From NCBI RefSeq assembly GCF_001640805.2, contig NC_066843.1, positions 5,113,850-5,177,849 on the forward strand: 64,000 nucleotides of DNA, given 5' to 3'. Below are positions 1 through 10,081 of this stretch, one piece after another. Made by a program: the position numbers and the translations under genes. The notes beneath the pieces were generated by a model. That model did not search any database and was not told the origin of the DNA. It was given only the letters and a program-made list of their open reading frames with translations. Origin of the DNA: Lates calcarifer. Its lineage: Eukaryota > Chordata > Actinopteri > Centropomidae. The first letter of the stretch is position 1. Each line of letters begins with the position of its first letter.

Positions 1-175
1 ATTTGGAATGTCAATTTGCATGAGTGGAGTAGAGGTGCAAAAGTAAACAAACACACAAAGTAGATCAAACAACCTGTGGGAAATGATGAGACATTTTCTA
101 CAGCAAACGCACCACAATGCATTCTCCTCATGAAGCACATTACTTTATTTTACTCTTGTTGTCCATGTTCCTTAC
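1..175 (-). other. cdk12: cdk12 intron 6, partial
   Basis: Sequence downstream of the exon 6 donor. No next acceptor in the right phase followed by a DFG-coding frame is visible before the window edge. Confidence 0.7.
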
Positions 176-365
176 CTGTTGTTGAGCAGAATGTTGGAGC
201 ATTTGATGTCTCTGTGCAGGAAGTTGTTCTTGTGGCAGTAGTCCAGGCCTTCCATCAGCTGGCGCATGAAGCTGCGGATGTGCTCATGGGAGAACTGGAC
301 CAGGCCTGACTCCAGCAGGCCCATCAGGTCGTGGTCCATGTACTCAAACACCAGGTAGAAAGCAC
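176..365 (-). CDS. cdk12: cdk12 coding exon 6 (hinge and catalytic loop)
   Basis: 190 nt, residues 792-854. It starts [20 protein letters not shown] and ends with [15 protein letters not shown], so the catalytic Asp and Asn are present. Donor AG|GTAAGG at 175. The following exon, with DFG and the activation segment, is outside the window. Confidence 0.97.
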
Positions 366-3300
366 CTAAATCAGAGGGAAGATGTGTTCAGAACTCAGAA
401 ACACAATTGTACACACAGGGTTGCTATGTACTTTGACCAGCTCAGAAAGTTTAACCTTAATTCACATTTTCTTCAGAGTACTCTACAGTGGTTTTACTGA
501 GGTTATTGACCTGTCACAGCTACAGTATTAATGTGATGTAAACTTAAGTTCAATTAAAAGGGTAAATCACATTAAGCAGAAAACCTATGCAGCACTGCAG
601 CCACAGTGATTTCATCTGCTGCCAAAACCAACTGCAATAATCATATTCGTCCTAGTTTTTATATAAACTATATTAGCATATGCTATTAAGAGTAAGCTGA
701 ATAATTTTAAAAAAATCTTTACATCTTTCCTGCTTTTCTCTGTAAGACAGAAGGGCTCAACTTCTACCATCATTAATGTTTTATGACACTGCAAAATATA
801 TTTACATCTCACATACACGCTCAAATTCATTTCAGTTAGTTGCTCAGGTTTACTCTATTTTCAACTGTTCATGAATGTAACACTTTTTTGTTTCAACATA
901 CCAAAACACGTAGAAGTTTCATGTAGAATTCCCCATATAATGTGTACTATCAAATTAACAATAGTAAAAAAAAAATTGCGGGCAGCAACATGTAGGGTAG
1001 AGATGCACAAGGCACAGCAGTCATGTTTGTGGCTTTAACAACTGTAAAGTATTAGTTCTTTTGTCATTCAATCACTTTAATGTAATCATTCATCCTGTGG
1101 TTATAGCTGCAGCCCTGAGCTATGTGCACAACAGCAGTGGAAGAAGGTCCACACCATGACGGCTCTTCTTTCAGACATGTCACAGTTCTGGCTACAACTG
1201 AATAAGTGTTGTCACAGCTGGTGTTTCAGTTTTGACAGCTGATGGAAAACGTTTCCTGTGTGTCACAGATTATAGCTAGAGGTACAACATGCCTGAGTGT
1301 CTCAGAGAGACAGCAGTGGAAGCAGCAGCTTCTGTTCCATAGGCTTACTATAATTTTTACATATTACCCTTGCAGATAATTTCCAACCTTCTTACCTTTG
1401 TCCTTTTTAAAGTCAAGTGCATCCTGCTTGTCTGTGACAATCTCCTTCATGTTGACAACGCTGCGGTGTTTGAGCTGCCGCAAGATCTTGATCTCTCTGA
1501 TGGCTGTGATTGGGAATCCCTCCTTTTCATTGTCTAAACGCACTTTCTTCAGCGCTACCAGCTCACCTGCACATTTAGAGAGCCAGTCAAATTAATAATT
1601 TAAAATATTCAAATATAAAACACATGTAAGTAGTGTAGTGACTAAATTCCAGATAATATTCCCTTACCAGTGTCTTTGTCCTTGGCCTTGTACACTTGGC
1701 CATAGGTGCCTTCCCCTATAATGCCAATTATGTCGAATTTATCTACACAGCGTTTGCCCCAGTCACTCTGGGTGTGTTTGCGCTCACCATATCGTGGGCA
1801 GCAAATCCTGGAAACCATCAACAAGAAAACCAGATTAGACTTAATGTGATTAACATAGAGGAGATTGGAAGTGGCTTGAGCAATACAAGAAACTGACTTT
1901 GGTCTCTTCTTAAGGGCTGGCTGGGGTAGCTGAGGAGCCTGGCGGATGGGAGACTGCGGGGGTGAGGAGTCGCCTCCAGCTAAGGTGGGCGGTAAAGGAA
2001 GGTCAATGAGTGACGGCCGGCTGCGAACTTCCTTCTCCTTCCTAGATGGCCTCTGAGGAGGGGTGGACTTCTTTGGACTAACAGTGCAAAATATAAAAGA
2101 CAGAAGTATAATTGCGAGAGAAAGAGGAGAAGCAGAAGTAAAATATGTACTTAAAAAGGTGCACTCCTTGATTGTGTCCCCCAGGATCAACATACTATCG
2201 TCCAGCTCACTGTTTGTGGTAAAACAACTTAGCAGGGAAAACCATGCAACTCTAGGGGTAGGGCAGAGAAGAGTGTGAACCTTGGAGCTTGAATTCACAG
2301 GAGCTGTGTGCGGGTGATAGATAATCAATGTAATAGACACGCTGACAGAGTTATCTACATTGCTCATTTACCAGACTTCTCCAAAGTAGATTCAAAGTTA
2401 TCAGATGTCTTTTACTCTCTTTAGTCATGTTGGCCATAGGGCTTTGCCACACAGGAGTTGAGGTACAGTAAGCACAAAGGAAAATTAGTGCCAATCACAG
2501 AATATAAGCAATATTAAACTCTTTTGAAATGTCTGATACACCATCATCATTCATTCTTGTACAAGAACTTAAATTAAATCCCAAATATGGCAGAAAAGTG
2601 AATGCTACTTTGTGCGCCACAGTCACACAAACAAAACAAAAAAAGTGTGTTTTTTCCTTCTGTTTTCAACCAGTACAGGGAACTGAAGACACAAAATAAG
2701 TGAACTTCTTTGATCGAGATGTGTGTTGTTATGTTTTTGTAGCATGACAGAGATCACAACTAAAAATGTCAGAAATAGTTACAATAGCTTAAAGTGATGT
2801 CATGAGACAGCTCTATTTCTTTCTTGGCATTAATGAATACTACAAAAACACAATGATTTAAGTAGTGTACGTAATGATGCATGCACTTGTACTGTTGGCT
2901 AGCAAATGTGGTGCTATTTTTAGAGTGTGCATTCAAGTTTTATGTGACTCTTTCTCCTTACATGAGATCACCATGTGTGGAGACCAGTGTGCACTGTGAG
3001 TCATACTGTATGTGTGTGTGCTAGCTGGGGGTCCTCACCTGTCCTGAGTGTTTCCCAGCAGTAAAGGCGGCAAAGGCAGGGGGGGCAGAGTCGACGTCTT
3101 GTGGAGTGGGGTCTGGCGGACGGGGCTGCACGTGGGAACTGGAGCTGGAGCTGTAGTTGGAGCTGGCGATTTGGCCTGGGATGTGTTGGAGGGTGCAGGA
3201 GGCTGAATACTTGTCTCTGCCTGAGGTGGTGGTGGTGGTATCTGGGTAGCTGAACTACATGGCACAGGAGGAGAGGGCTGAGGCAGAGGTGGTGCAGGAG

Positions 3301-6259
3301 AGGAGGTGGAAGAAGAGGGAAGAGGAGCCATAAGTTGATCTTCACTGCTGGGAACATCTTGGGGTAACTGCGCAGGCGGTGGGGGCTGAGGATCTACTGC
3401 TGCCGTCGAGTCTCTGTCTAGCTGCGGAGCCTCAGCTTTAGCGGGCCGCGAGGAGGACGAGGAGCCTGCAGATTTCCGTGCTGGCGGAGGAGGGGAAGCA
3501 CCACCACTGGCACGAGCAGCCGCCTCAGCAGCCTGACGTTCCTTCTTCCTGCGGCTCAGCTCTGCTCCTAGGCTGGAGTTAAGTGGCAGGCGGGAGGAGG
3601 GAGGGGAGCGGCTAGCCGGCCGGCTGCTGTGAGAACTGGCCCCTGCTCCAGCTGAGGACGTATGCCTCTTAGTACGGGAACGAGAGGAGGAGCGACGAGA
3701 AGAAGAGTAGTGCAGGGGGGAGCGACTCCTGGAGCGGCCTGAGCGTCTAAATAAAACAAATACATTTTTTTATGTCTCAAACAATTGCATAAACATTTTA
3801 GATTCTACTGCATCTTCCTGAAATCAGAACAAGATAAAAATGTGTTGCTTGCTTTCTGAAAAAGTATAAAGAAGGAACAGAATGGGTTGTCAGCTCAAAC
3901 AACCTCTTCCATCACAAGATAAAATCACATCAGGATGAAAACAAAACCATTTGGGCCTTTTGATCTGGAAAGTAATATAGACATACAGTAAATGAGCTAA
4001 CGGCGAAACAACTGTTGCTCTCAAAACTGAAGGACAGATTGGATAGAAAAAACTTTACAGTTTGTTCCTTGTCTCATTTCCTAGTTTACATTTGCTTTGA
4101 GTCTATTCCAGACACAGACATATGCCACTGTTTTCCTCAAAATAAACAAGAAAAACTAAGCAGAAAAGTTAATTAAGAACATTTAAGCAATTTTGAAGAC
4201 GTCTCCAGACTTCTTTGATTATTCTGCTGGTACAATTAATTATCTGTCAGCTGTACAGTAAAAGTCTAACATGCAGCTCTATTCCTTTAAGTAAATCTGG
4301 CAGCTGGAAATGATGACAGGCTTTGTATAATGTGGGGGAATATTAACATAGTGTTACACATGATAATCCAACACATCTTATCATCTATTATAAAATGTTA
4401 AGTGTTCTTACCAGCAGATGCCAGGTTTTTTAAAGCTGCCTTGAATTTGCTTTTGAAGAGAAAAGAGGCTTTTATCTACAGTACAACTTAAGTGCAATCA
4501 TATCAAAAGTCTCTCATGAGTACATGAAAGGCATAGACCACGGTTGCTTTGTCCAAACCTCCTCAGTGTAACCAATGTTCATGGATTAGTAACATTTTGC
4601 ACTGCAAGAAAAAATACCTGTCTCCTGCCTGTTTTGACACTGCCTCCATTCCTTTCATTTTCTCACCCTTTAGGCTTTGGTCTATGAGTTGTGAGCAAAA
4701 CTTCCACATGGAAAGCTTATATTTGATCTTGACTCTTTCAGACAGCTTCCTTCTAACAGTAGGTAGTTTGCTGGAGGAAGAAGGGCTCTGCATGTTCAAC
4801 AGGTGTTCATGATTTTAATCTTATAACGCAGGTTACTCGTGTTTGTTTAATAAGTAGTGATCCAGATGATAAAACGTCAATATTTTGACTCAGGACTATG
4901 CAAAAATTTTACAAGATATAGCTTGCTAGGTAAATTGATTTTCTGCTCCATTAAACACTCAACATGGCTTCTGATATTCTACTGTGTATGTGTGTGTCTG
5001 AGTGTGGGTGTAAGCTGTCCAACTTTTCAGAGCATATTCCCCTAAGGGTTTTTTCAAGAATTTAAGAGTGCAGCATATACTCACCGAGACATGGGGCTGG
5101 TGCTAGAGGACCTGCGGGTACCATAAGGGCTGATGGAGCGTCTCCTTGAGTAGGGGCTGCTGTCCCTCTCATAGCTGGAAGACCTGTGTCTGCTGCCATA
5201 GGGGCTGTCTGATCTTTGTCTGCTGTGGCGAGACATATCCCCATATGGACTGGGGCTTTGCTGGGCTACCCTCCGCCTGGAGTAGCTGTCATCTCCTTGC
5301 TGCCCATACCCACCGCCCAGTGGACTCTCACTGCCAGCCCCTCTCCTGGGACTGGGTGACAGAGCAGAGGTGGTGCCCTTCCTGCGAGGGCTACCCCTAA
5401 CCGAAGACTTGCCCTTAGGACTTGACTTGTGGCTCTTAGAGGACTTGCGGTGGCTCCTCTCTGCCCGGCTCCTCTGGGAGGAGGTGCGGCTGCCCTCCCC
5501 TCGGCCTTCTCTCCTCTGCTGCCTGTCTTTGCGAGTCTTCCCTGAGCGGCTGCTCTCCTTGCTGCGAGATGAAGATGTGGAGGAAGTAGTGCTACCTACA
5601 CTGGCTGCAGGCTGTACCTGGGAGGAGAGCATCAGCTCCCCACGTTTAGAGTCACCCTCTGGCTGGACCTGGCGTTTGGATGAGGAGCCTGATGGGGCAG
5701 CTTTCTCCTTGCTCTTCCCAGAACTCCCTTTCTCGCGGTCTTTGCTGCTCTTTTTCTTGTACCCACGTTCTCCATTCCCAGGTTCTGTGATTTTATTAGG
5801 GTCCTTGGGTTTTTTTCGGGAGTGTCTGTGCCCCCTGTTCTCTCTACCGCCACCTTCTCTTCCGATATCGTCCCTATCATAGTCTGGAGAGGGCTCCAGT
5901 CGGTCACCGCCCCCCCTCTCAGAAGGCCTGGAGGACGGTGGGTCCGAGAAAGTGTCCGAGTCGGAGCTGATATCATCGTACTCAACCAGAGGCTTCACCG
6001 TATTGACACCAGGAGGCGCCGTATCGCCGAGGGTAAAATCTTCGGGTCCCAGTGCCACCGAGTATTCCCGATTATGTTTGTTTGATTTATGCCGTTTGCG
6101 TTTAGAAGAGGACATTGAAGACTTTAACTGCACCTTGCCGTCCTTGCTCGTCATGTCTCCCGCAGAGGTATGAGTCGGGGCCTGGGTCTGGTGTGGCACA
6201 CCGCTAATGCTAGATTCCGGCTTCCTCTTGGTCCCATGGTGTCGGTCCGACCCAGGCAT
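176..6259 (-). CDS. cdk12: cdk12, cyclin-dependent kinase 12 (5' part, six exons, truncated by window edge)
   Basis: Nuclear kinase that, with cyclin K, phosphorylates the RNA polymerase II C-terminal domain (mainly Ser2) and supports elongation and processing of long and DNA-repair genes (family knowledge). Coding segments on the minus strand are 6259-5085, 3746-3039, 2077-1898, 1807-1668, 1566-1396 and 365-176, about 854 codons in one open frame. Domain order seen: basic N-terminus; the [15 protein letters not shown] block typical of CDK12; a long Arg/Ser-rich region; a Pro-rich region ending in [14 protein letters not shown]; then the kinase domain from about residue 712. Kinase landmarks: Gly loop GEGTYGQV (719-726), Lys 741, PITAIRE helix (753-759), FEYMDHDL hinge (798-805), HRDIKCSN (842-849). 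DFG, the activation loop and the C-terminal tail lie outside the window. CDK13 is the paralogue; the N-terminal blocks and the fbxl20/stac2 neighbours favour CDK12. Confidence 0.96.
1396..1566 (-). CDS. cdk12: cdk12 coding exon 5 (kinase N-lobe)
   Basis: 171 nt, residues 735-792. It includes the ATP-anchoring Lys in [19 protein letters not shown], the PITAIRE cyclin-binding helix, and [18 protein letters not shown], the CDK12/13-specific insert. Acceptor GTGCAG|GTGAG, donor AAAG|GTAAG. Confidence 0.97.
1668..1807 (-). CDS. cdk12: cdk12 coding exon 4 (start of kinase domain)
   Basis: 140 nt, residues 688-735. It begins [10 protein letters not shown] and reaches [19 protein letters not shown], nearly identical to human CDK12 and containing the Gly-rich ATP loop. 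Acceptor TTCCAG|GATT; donor G|GTAAGG. Confidence 0.97.
1898..2077 (-). CDS. cdk12: cdk12 coding exon 3 (linker before kinase)
   Basis: 180 nt, residues 628-687. The acceptor is TGTTAG|TCC; with AG from exon 2 this gives Asp-Ser-Pro-Lys, matching the DSPK of human CDK12. It contains [20 protein letters not shown] (human LLTDLPLPPELPGGDLSPP) and ends KKRPK. The donor is AA|GTCAGT, splitting the Lys codon. Confidence 0.95.
3039..3746 (-). CDS. cdk12: cdk12 coding exon 2 (end of RS domain, Pro-rich region)
   Basis: Acceptor TTTAG|ACGC at 3746; donor AG|GTGAGG at 3038; 708 nt, residues 392-627. It contains [19 protein letters not shown], a CDK12 landmark, an Ala/Ser-rich linker, and a long Pro-rich stretch ending in [19 protein letters not shown]. 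The Pro-rich part probably binds SH3/WW-type partners (inference). Its composition differs visibly from the mammalian protein, as expected for a disordered region. Confidence 0.93.
5085..6259 (-). CDS. cdk12: cdk12 coding exon 1 (N-terminus and RS domain)
   Basis: Start ATG at 6259-6257 with G at -3 and C at +4; residues 1-391 plus two bases. The product begins [13 protein letters not shown] and carries [18 protein letters not shown], which is strongly conserved in CDK12, then many RS/SR, SPYG and SRRR repeats as expected for a nuclear-speckle RS domain. The donor is CG|GTGAGT at 5084, splitting an Arg codon (phase 2). The opposite strand is also open over several hundred bases because of codon bias; I treat that as a shadow. 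Confidence 0.96.
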
Positions 6260-6899
6260 CCCTCACGCCGGCGTCGGTGCCTCTCCTGCGACTGGGCCTC
6301 GGTGGTCCAGGCAATTCATTCACAGGAGAACAGACGCTACTCCAAATGCCAAAACAAAAAGTGTTACTAAGCAGAATCAGGGCAAGAAAATACACAAAAT
6401 AAACACACCAGGCCGCTCGCGTCCAGTCCTCCTCAACGCCAGTTCATTCCATTGAGATCGCCAGCATAGTTCGTCAAAGCAGAAAAATGCCACCGCGGTT
6501 TTCCAGTGCTGTAGAGTTTGTACTTTAAATTAGTCAGTGAATGAAAAAGATCCCAACCAAACATCGGAGCATTGTGGTGTCGTCTCCGTCTCAATTTAGC
6601 TAGCACCGCTAGCTAATGCTCGGCAGCTAGCGAGCTGACTCGTAAAAAAAGAAAAAAGTCCCTTTGTGAAAGCTGTCCTTGTCCGGTGCCAAGTTAAGTA
6701 AAGGTGTTTTTATCCCACAGAATTACGGTCTTAGCATTCAGAAACAAGGAAGTGCCTTCATTAAAAGACGCTCGAACAAAATGAAAACTTGACCCGGTTG
6801 GTACTGTTTACATGTTCCCTTTAATGTAAGTTTTATCCCCTATAAATTCAATATTGATTAGAAATTATAATATTATCGTGTGCAGTAGATGTTCCAGTT

Positions 6900-7285
6900 T
6901 ATTATCAATGGCTCTGGGAATCAACCAGGCCTATATTTAGGGCGATGCTAGTGGATTTAATATCACCCACAGCCCTATCTGAAGGAGACTACAAACGCCA
7001 TTGTGGCTCCTGTGACTAGCAACTTCTGCGCACGGCGGAATGAACCGGAAGCCGGAGCGCTGTCAATCTCGGACGTATCACAGCAACGACCTATCACGAC
7101 AAAGAGCCCGCCTACTGTATTCGTGGTGGCGCGACTGCGACGCAAAATGTAGGGGGAGAGATTTATAAATACGAGCAAGTGAAACATTTGTTTAACATGT
7201 CAAGTAATAGCGGATGACACGGTTGGTTTGATTTAAATCACACAGCATTTGGCTCACAGGAAAAGAAAGAAAATATGGTGAGTTT
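6900..7285. promoter_or_regulatory. Promoter-like block upstream of cdk12
   Basis: A locally GC/CpG-richer block in an AT-rich spacer. It holds a GCCATT YY1-like core (6997-7002), an ACCGGAAG ETS motif (7044-7051) and several CG dinucleotides. At 7275-7283 there is ATG followed immediately by a consensus donor (GTGAGT), so a divergent plus-strand transcript could start here. The cdk12 start site could lie here or closer to 6.5-6.8 kb; the sequence does not decide. Confidence 0.35.
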
Positions 7286-7974
7286 TATTTTTTAAGTAAG
7301 AAGGATGTAGCAATAAAGGAGGCGATATTTATGCAGGCAAGGTCGGATTGCAAACAGGCAAAACGGACTACTGTCTCAAGGCCCCAGAGCTACAGGGGCC
7401 CCAAAAATTATACACCAGGTGTACTGGAACTTAACTGATTTGTGCTTATGTAATTGAGAATACCTTTAGGGCCATGCAACAGTAAATCACATGATAAGGG
7501 ACTTTACTGCTTACAAAATAATCTTAAGGACCCCCGTATCAGTTTTGTTTGGTATTATAACTTTCCTTATCTCGCTGGATATTCCAAAAATAGTGTGTTT
7601 AATTTACTCCACAGTATATTACAGCATATAAAGCACAGTAAACTATACACATTTCGCAGAGGAGTGGGAGGAGTGAGGGGTTAATAGGGGTCATGAATAT
7701 AAACCCACAGCAGGTTAATGCAGCTATATATGGAGGCCTGTATTGCATGAGGAACTGCTTATTAAGTGACAAAAACATCTGTTAGATCAGTCTCAAATCT
7801 GTTGGGTCTAATGGAAAACAGTTGAGACAGACTGAGCGTTACTATAAAAAAAATACTAAGATGTTACATTTGAAATACATGTACAGTTCTGTGCTACAGT
7901 TTTAGGCATTAATATTTTTTATTTATCTATCTATCTATATACTTAACTTAAAGTGTAATAAACAGAATAAAACT

Positions 7975-8114
7975 ATCAAATCACTCCTGCAATCTTCAAG
8001 GACATTTGCACACAATTTTTCATGGTATTAGGCAGGTAGCTTGTTCCAAGCATCTTGGAGAACTTGCCACAGTTCTTCAGTGGATTCAGACTGTCTCATT
8101 GTCTTCTGTCCCTG
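7975..8114 (-). pseudogene. Tc1-like transposase C-terminal fragment, degenerate
   Basis: The minus strand reads QGQKTMRQSESTEELWQVLQ, then DAWNKLPA, a stop (TAA), then YHEKLCANVLEDC. This matches the layout of the C-terminal end of fish Tc1/mariner transposases (RQP..STE.LW.VLQD.WNNLPA.Y..KLCA). The in-frame stop and the absence of the DDE catalytic core mark it as a dead 3' remnant. It is oriented away from fbxl20, and no terminal inverted repeat could be assigned. Confidence 0.7.
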
Positions 8115-8984
8115 GAAGCTTAAGAAGCTTAAGTTGTTACTATAAAGAATGAATCCCATAAAGTTAGCACATGTTAAAACATTGATTAATTGAACAAAGA
8201 CTATACAATAGCCAGCTAGAATATGGAATAATCAAAAGCCTCTTCATCAGAACTCACCACATACCTCATAAAATTCAAGGTAATACAATTATAACTGAAG
8301 TCAAACTTCAATTCAGGTCATATGTAACTAAGTCCCCATGCCTGTAGTGCTGATTTGTTCAGTAACACTTGGGCTCTACATTATATTACATAGACAAAAG
8401 CTATAGGCATCTCACTGTGTGCACTGAACTCCCAAAATAACTGCTGGCTATTGGGATACATATCCTAATGTATGTGGAACAAGCCTACAAATAAAAAGGA
8501 TGACAACATATATATTTGGGTTGCTGGGTGAATTATAATAACAAGCTGAACCTGAACATGAAAATAAAATCTCAGTGTGTGATGAAACTTCAAAGTCCCC
8601 TTCCACTCAAACGTGTGTTTTGTTCATTGTAACGTCTCTTGTAATGTTTGACCTTCACTTACACAGGATGAATCAGTATATTCTGGATTTTCACTGAGAG
8701 AGGATGTCATTTTGAGAATTTTTAATCAGGTGATCAGACGCAGAATATTATTCACAGCAATGTATATTTCCTTTCATCTCTGAACATGCCTGGATGGTAT
8801 GTTTAATACTGCACGTATTGTTCACGCAGCAGCAATTATTAGATAAATTAAATATTGTGAGAATTTTTAAAACACCTCAAATCTTCCTCAGATGGGTGTA
8901 TAAACATGGGGAACGCATTAGAAAATGTAAAAAATAAAATAAAATAAAAAAAATGTCTCTTCAGACTTATTTTAATGTATTTTA

Positions 8985-9135
8985 ATGTGGCGCTCCAGAC
9001 GCAATGAACTGTTGTCAAGCGTGTGACGACATCAGTATGACGACCAGCCATCCTGGACGCTGATTGGATCCGTTGTCTAACTGAGGCGTGGCCAATGAGA
9101 AACGAGGAAGTGGCGTTTCCGACAGTAATAACAAA
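8985..9135. promoter_or_regulatory. CCAAT/ETS-rich promoter-like cluster
   Basis: Within about 150 bp lie an inverted CCAAT box (ATTGG 9063-9067), a direct CCAAT box (9092-9096), an ETS-like GAGGAAGTGG (about 9104-9113) and two TGACGAC half-CRE-like motifs (about 9024 and 9039), all in a CpG-richer island. It lies about 900 bp upstream of the fbxl20 start codon, with another promoter-like region between. It could be a distal fbxl20 promoter, an enhancer, or the promoter of an unannotated transcript. Confidence 0.35.
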
Positions 9136-9769
9136 GTTGTTTGAGAAGAATAAATGTGACAAAATAGAGTTAATAAACATTTCAGTGGTTGATGTATTAT
9201 AAAACGTCAAACCACCCGTTTCTATGGTCGTTTCTGTGCACTAAATTCATCATGTCAAAAAGAATGAACGCCTTGGCCCACACTTCAATGACACAGCCTT
9301 CCTGTGGAAATATTTATTATTATCAGACATACACTTAATATAGGCTATTTGTTATTTTAGGTGGGCTGTATGTGGTAAAGTATTAAGTGTATCTATTCTC
9401 ACACGTCCGAATTGGCCTCCCTACCATCACCTGGGATCAAACTTTTTTTTTTTTTTAAATAATAGATTTTATATCTACACCTGAATATTATTGCATTCAC
9501 CCAGGTAGGCATACTCGTGTTACAAAGTGGGCTGTCAAAAGGTTGACACCCCACTTTGTTGTTTTTCTTAGCACCTGAGTTTTTGCTGGGCCCGCACTGT
9601 GACCAGCCAACAAGTAAGTAAGGCAGTGTTTTCTGTTTGAGCAATAGCCTACATGCATCAAACCTTCTTTATATTTATTATTTCTAAGTAATGTAGGCGT
9701 TGTACAAGCTCCATTTTAGGCTGCCAGATCCTATTCTATTGTGTGGATGGATGGAAAGCTGTAGCTATA

Positions 9770-10039
9770 GGGGGGAGGAGGAGGTGCGGATGAACTGAGC
9801 AGATAAGAGAAGTGGCTCATTGGCTGGCTGCTGCCTGTACATAGCCCATATTTTTGTCAGAAACTAGAGGTCTCGCCGTTTGTGTTAACAGGTCGAAAAA
9901 CAACGACATCGCACCCCGGGAGCTACCGAGAGGACGGTAGCATGATAGTCGTGGAGGGGAATCGGCAGGAAGAGGGCCCGTATCTGCATTTTACTGCGCC
10001 TACACCGAATTCATTGAGTCGGTATTATCAGCGTCCGAC
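9770..10039 (+). promoter_or_regulatory. fbxl20: fbxl20 proximal promoter and 5' UTR
   Basis: GC-rich sequence directly upstream of the start codon, with an inverted CCAAT box (ATTGG 9819-9823) and a CpG-rich 5' UTR (about 9865-10039). No TATA box is obvious, consistent with a broadly expressed gene. The transcription start is not fixed by the sequence; 9840-9900 is my guess. An upstream ATG lies at 9942. Confidence 0.5.
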
Positions 10040-10055
10040 ATGGGGAAGGAGGTAA
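9942..10055 (+). other. Upstream ORF overlapping the fbxl20 start
   Basis: ATG at 9942 with A at -3 opens a 37-codon frame that stops at TAA 10053-10055, 13 bases after the A of the fbxl20 ATG at 10040. It is in a different frame (offset 2). If included in the mRNA it would reduce initiation at the main start. The encoded peptide resembles nothing I know, so any effect is likely through translation rather than the product. Confidence 0.45.
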
Positions 10056-10081
10056 ATGGTGTTTCGCGGAGCCGGTTTGAG
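10040..10081 (+). CDS. fbxl20: fbxl20 exon 1 (start codon)
   Basis: Encodes MGKEVNGVSRSRFE (human MRRDVNGVTKSRFE). Kozak context has G at -3 and G at +4. Donor GAG|GTGAGT. The next exon starts with an in-frame ATG (MFTNSDEA), so a shorter product starting there is possible from an alternative promoter. Confidence 0.93.

Larger units (their letters stand above)
6260..9769. other. Intergenic spacer between cdk12 and fbxl20
   Basis: The proximal part (about 6260-6800) is probably the cdk12 5' UTR and core promoter. The rest is AT-rich and shows no coding exon. Specifically, I find no frame resembling the Mediator subunit MED1, which sits between these genes in human. The spacer contains a Tc1-like transposase remnant (7975-8114), a short TCTA tract near 7925 and two promoter-like blocks, listed separately. 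Confidence 0.6.

Noticed and set aside
5370..5882. 170-codon open frame on the plus strand
   Set aside because: It lies exactly antisense to the Arg/Ser-rich cdk12 exon 1, whose codon bias keeps the opposite strand open. It has no recognisable domain and is Leu-rich as expected from reverse-complemented Ser/Arg/Lys codons.
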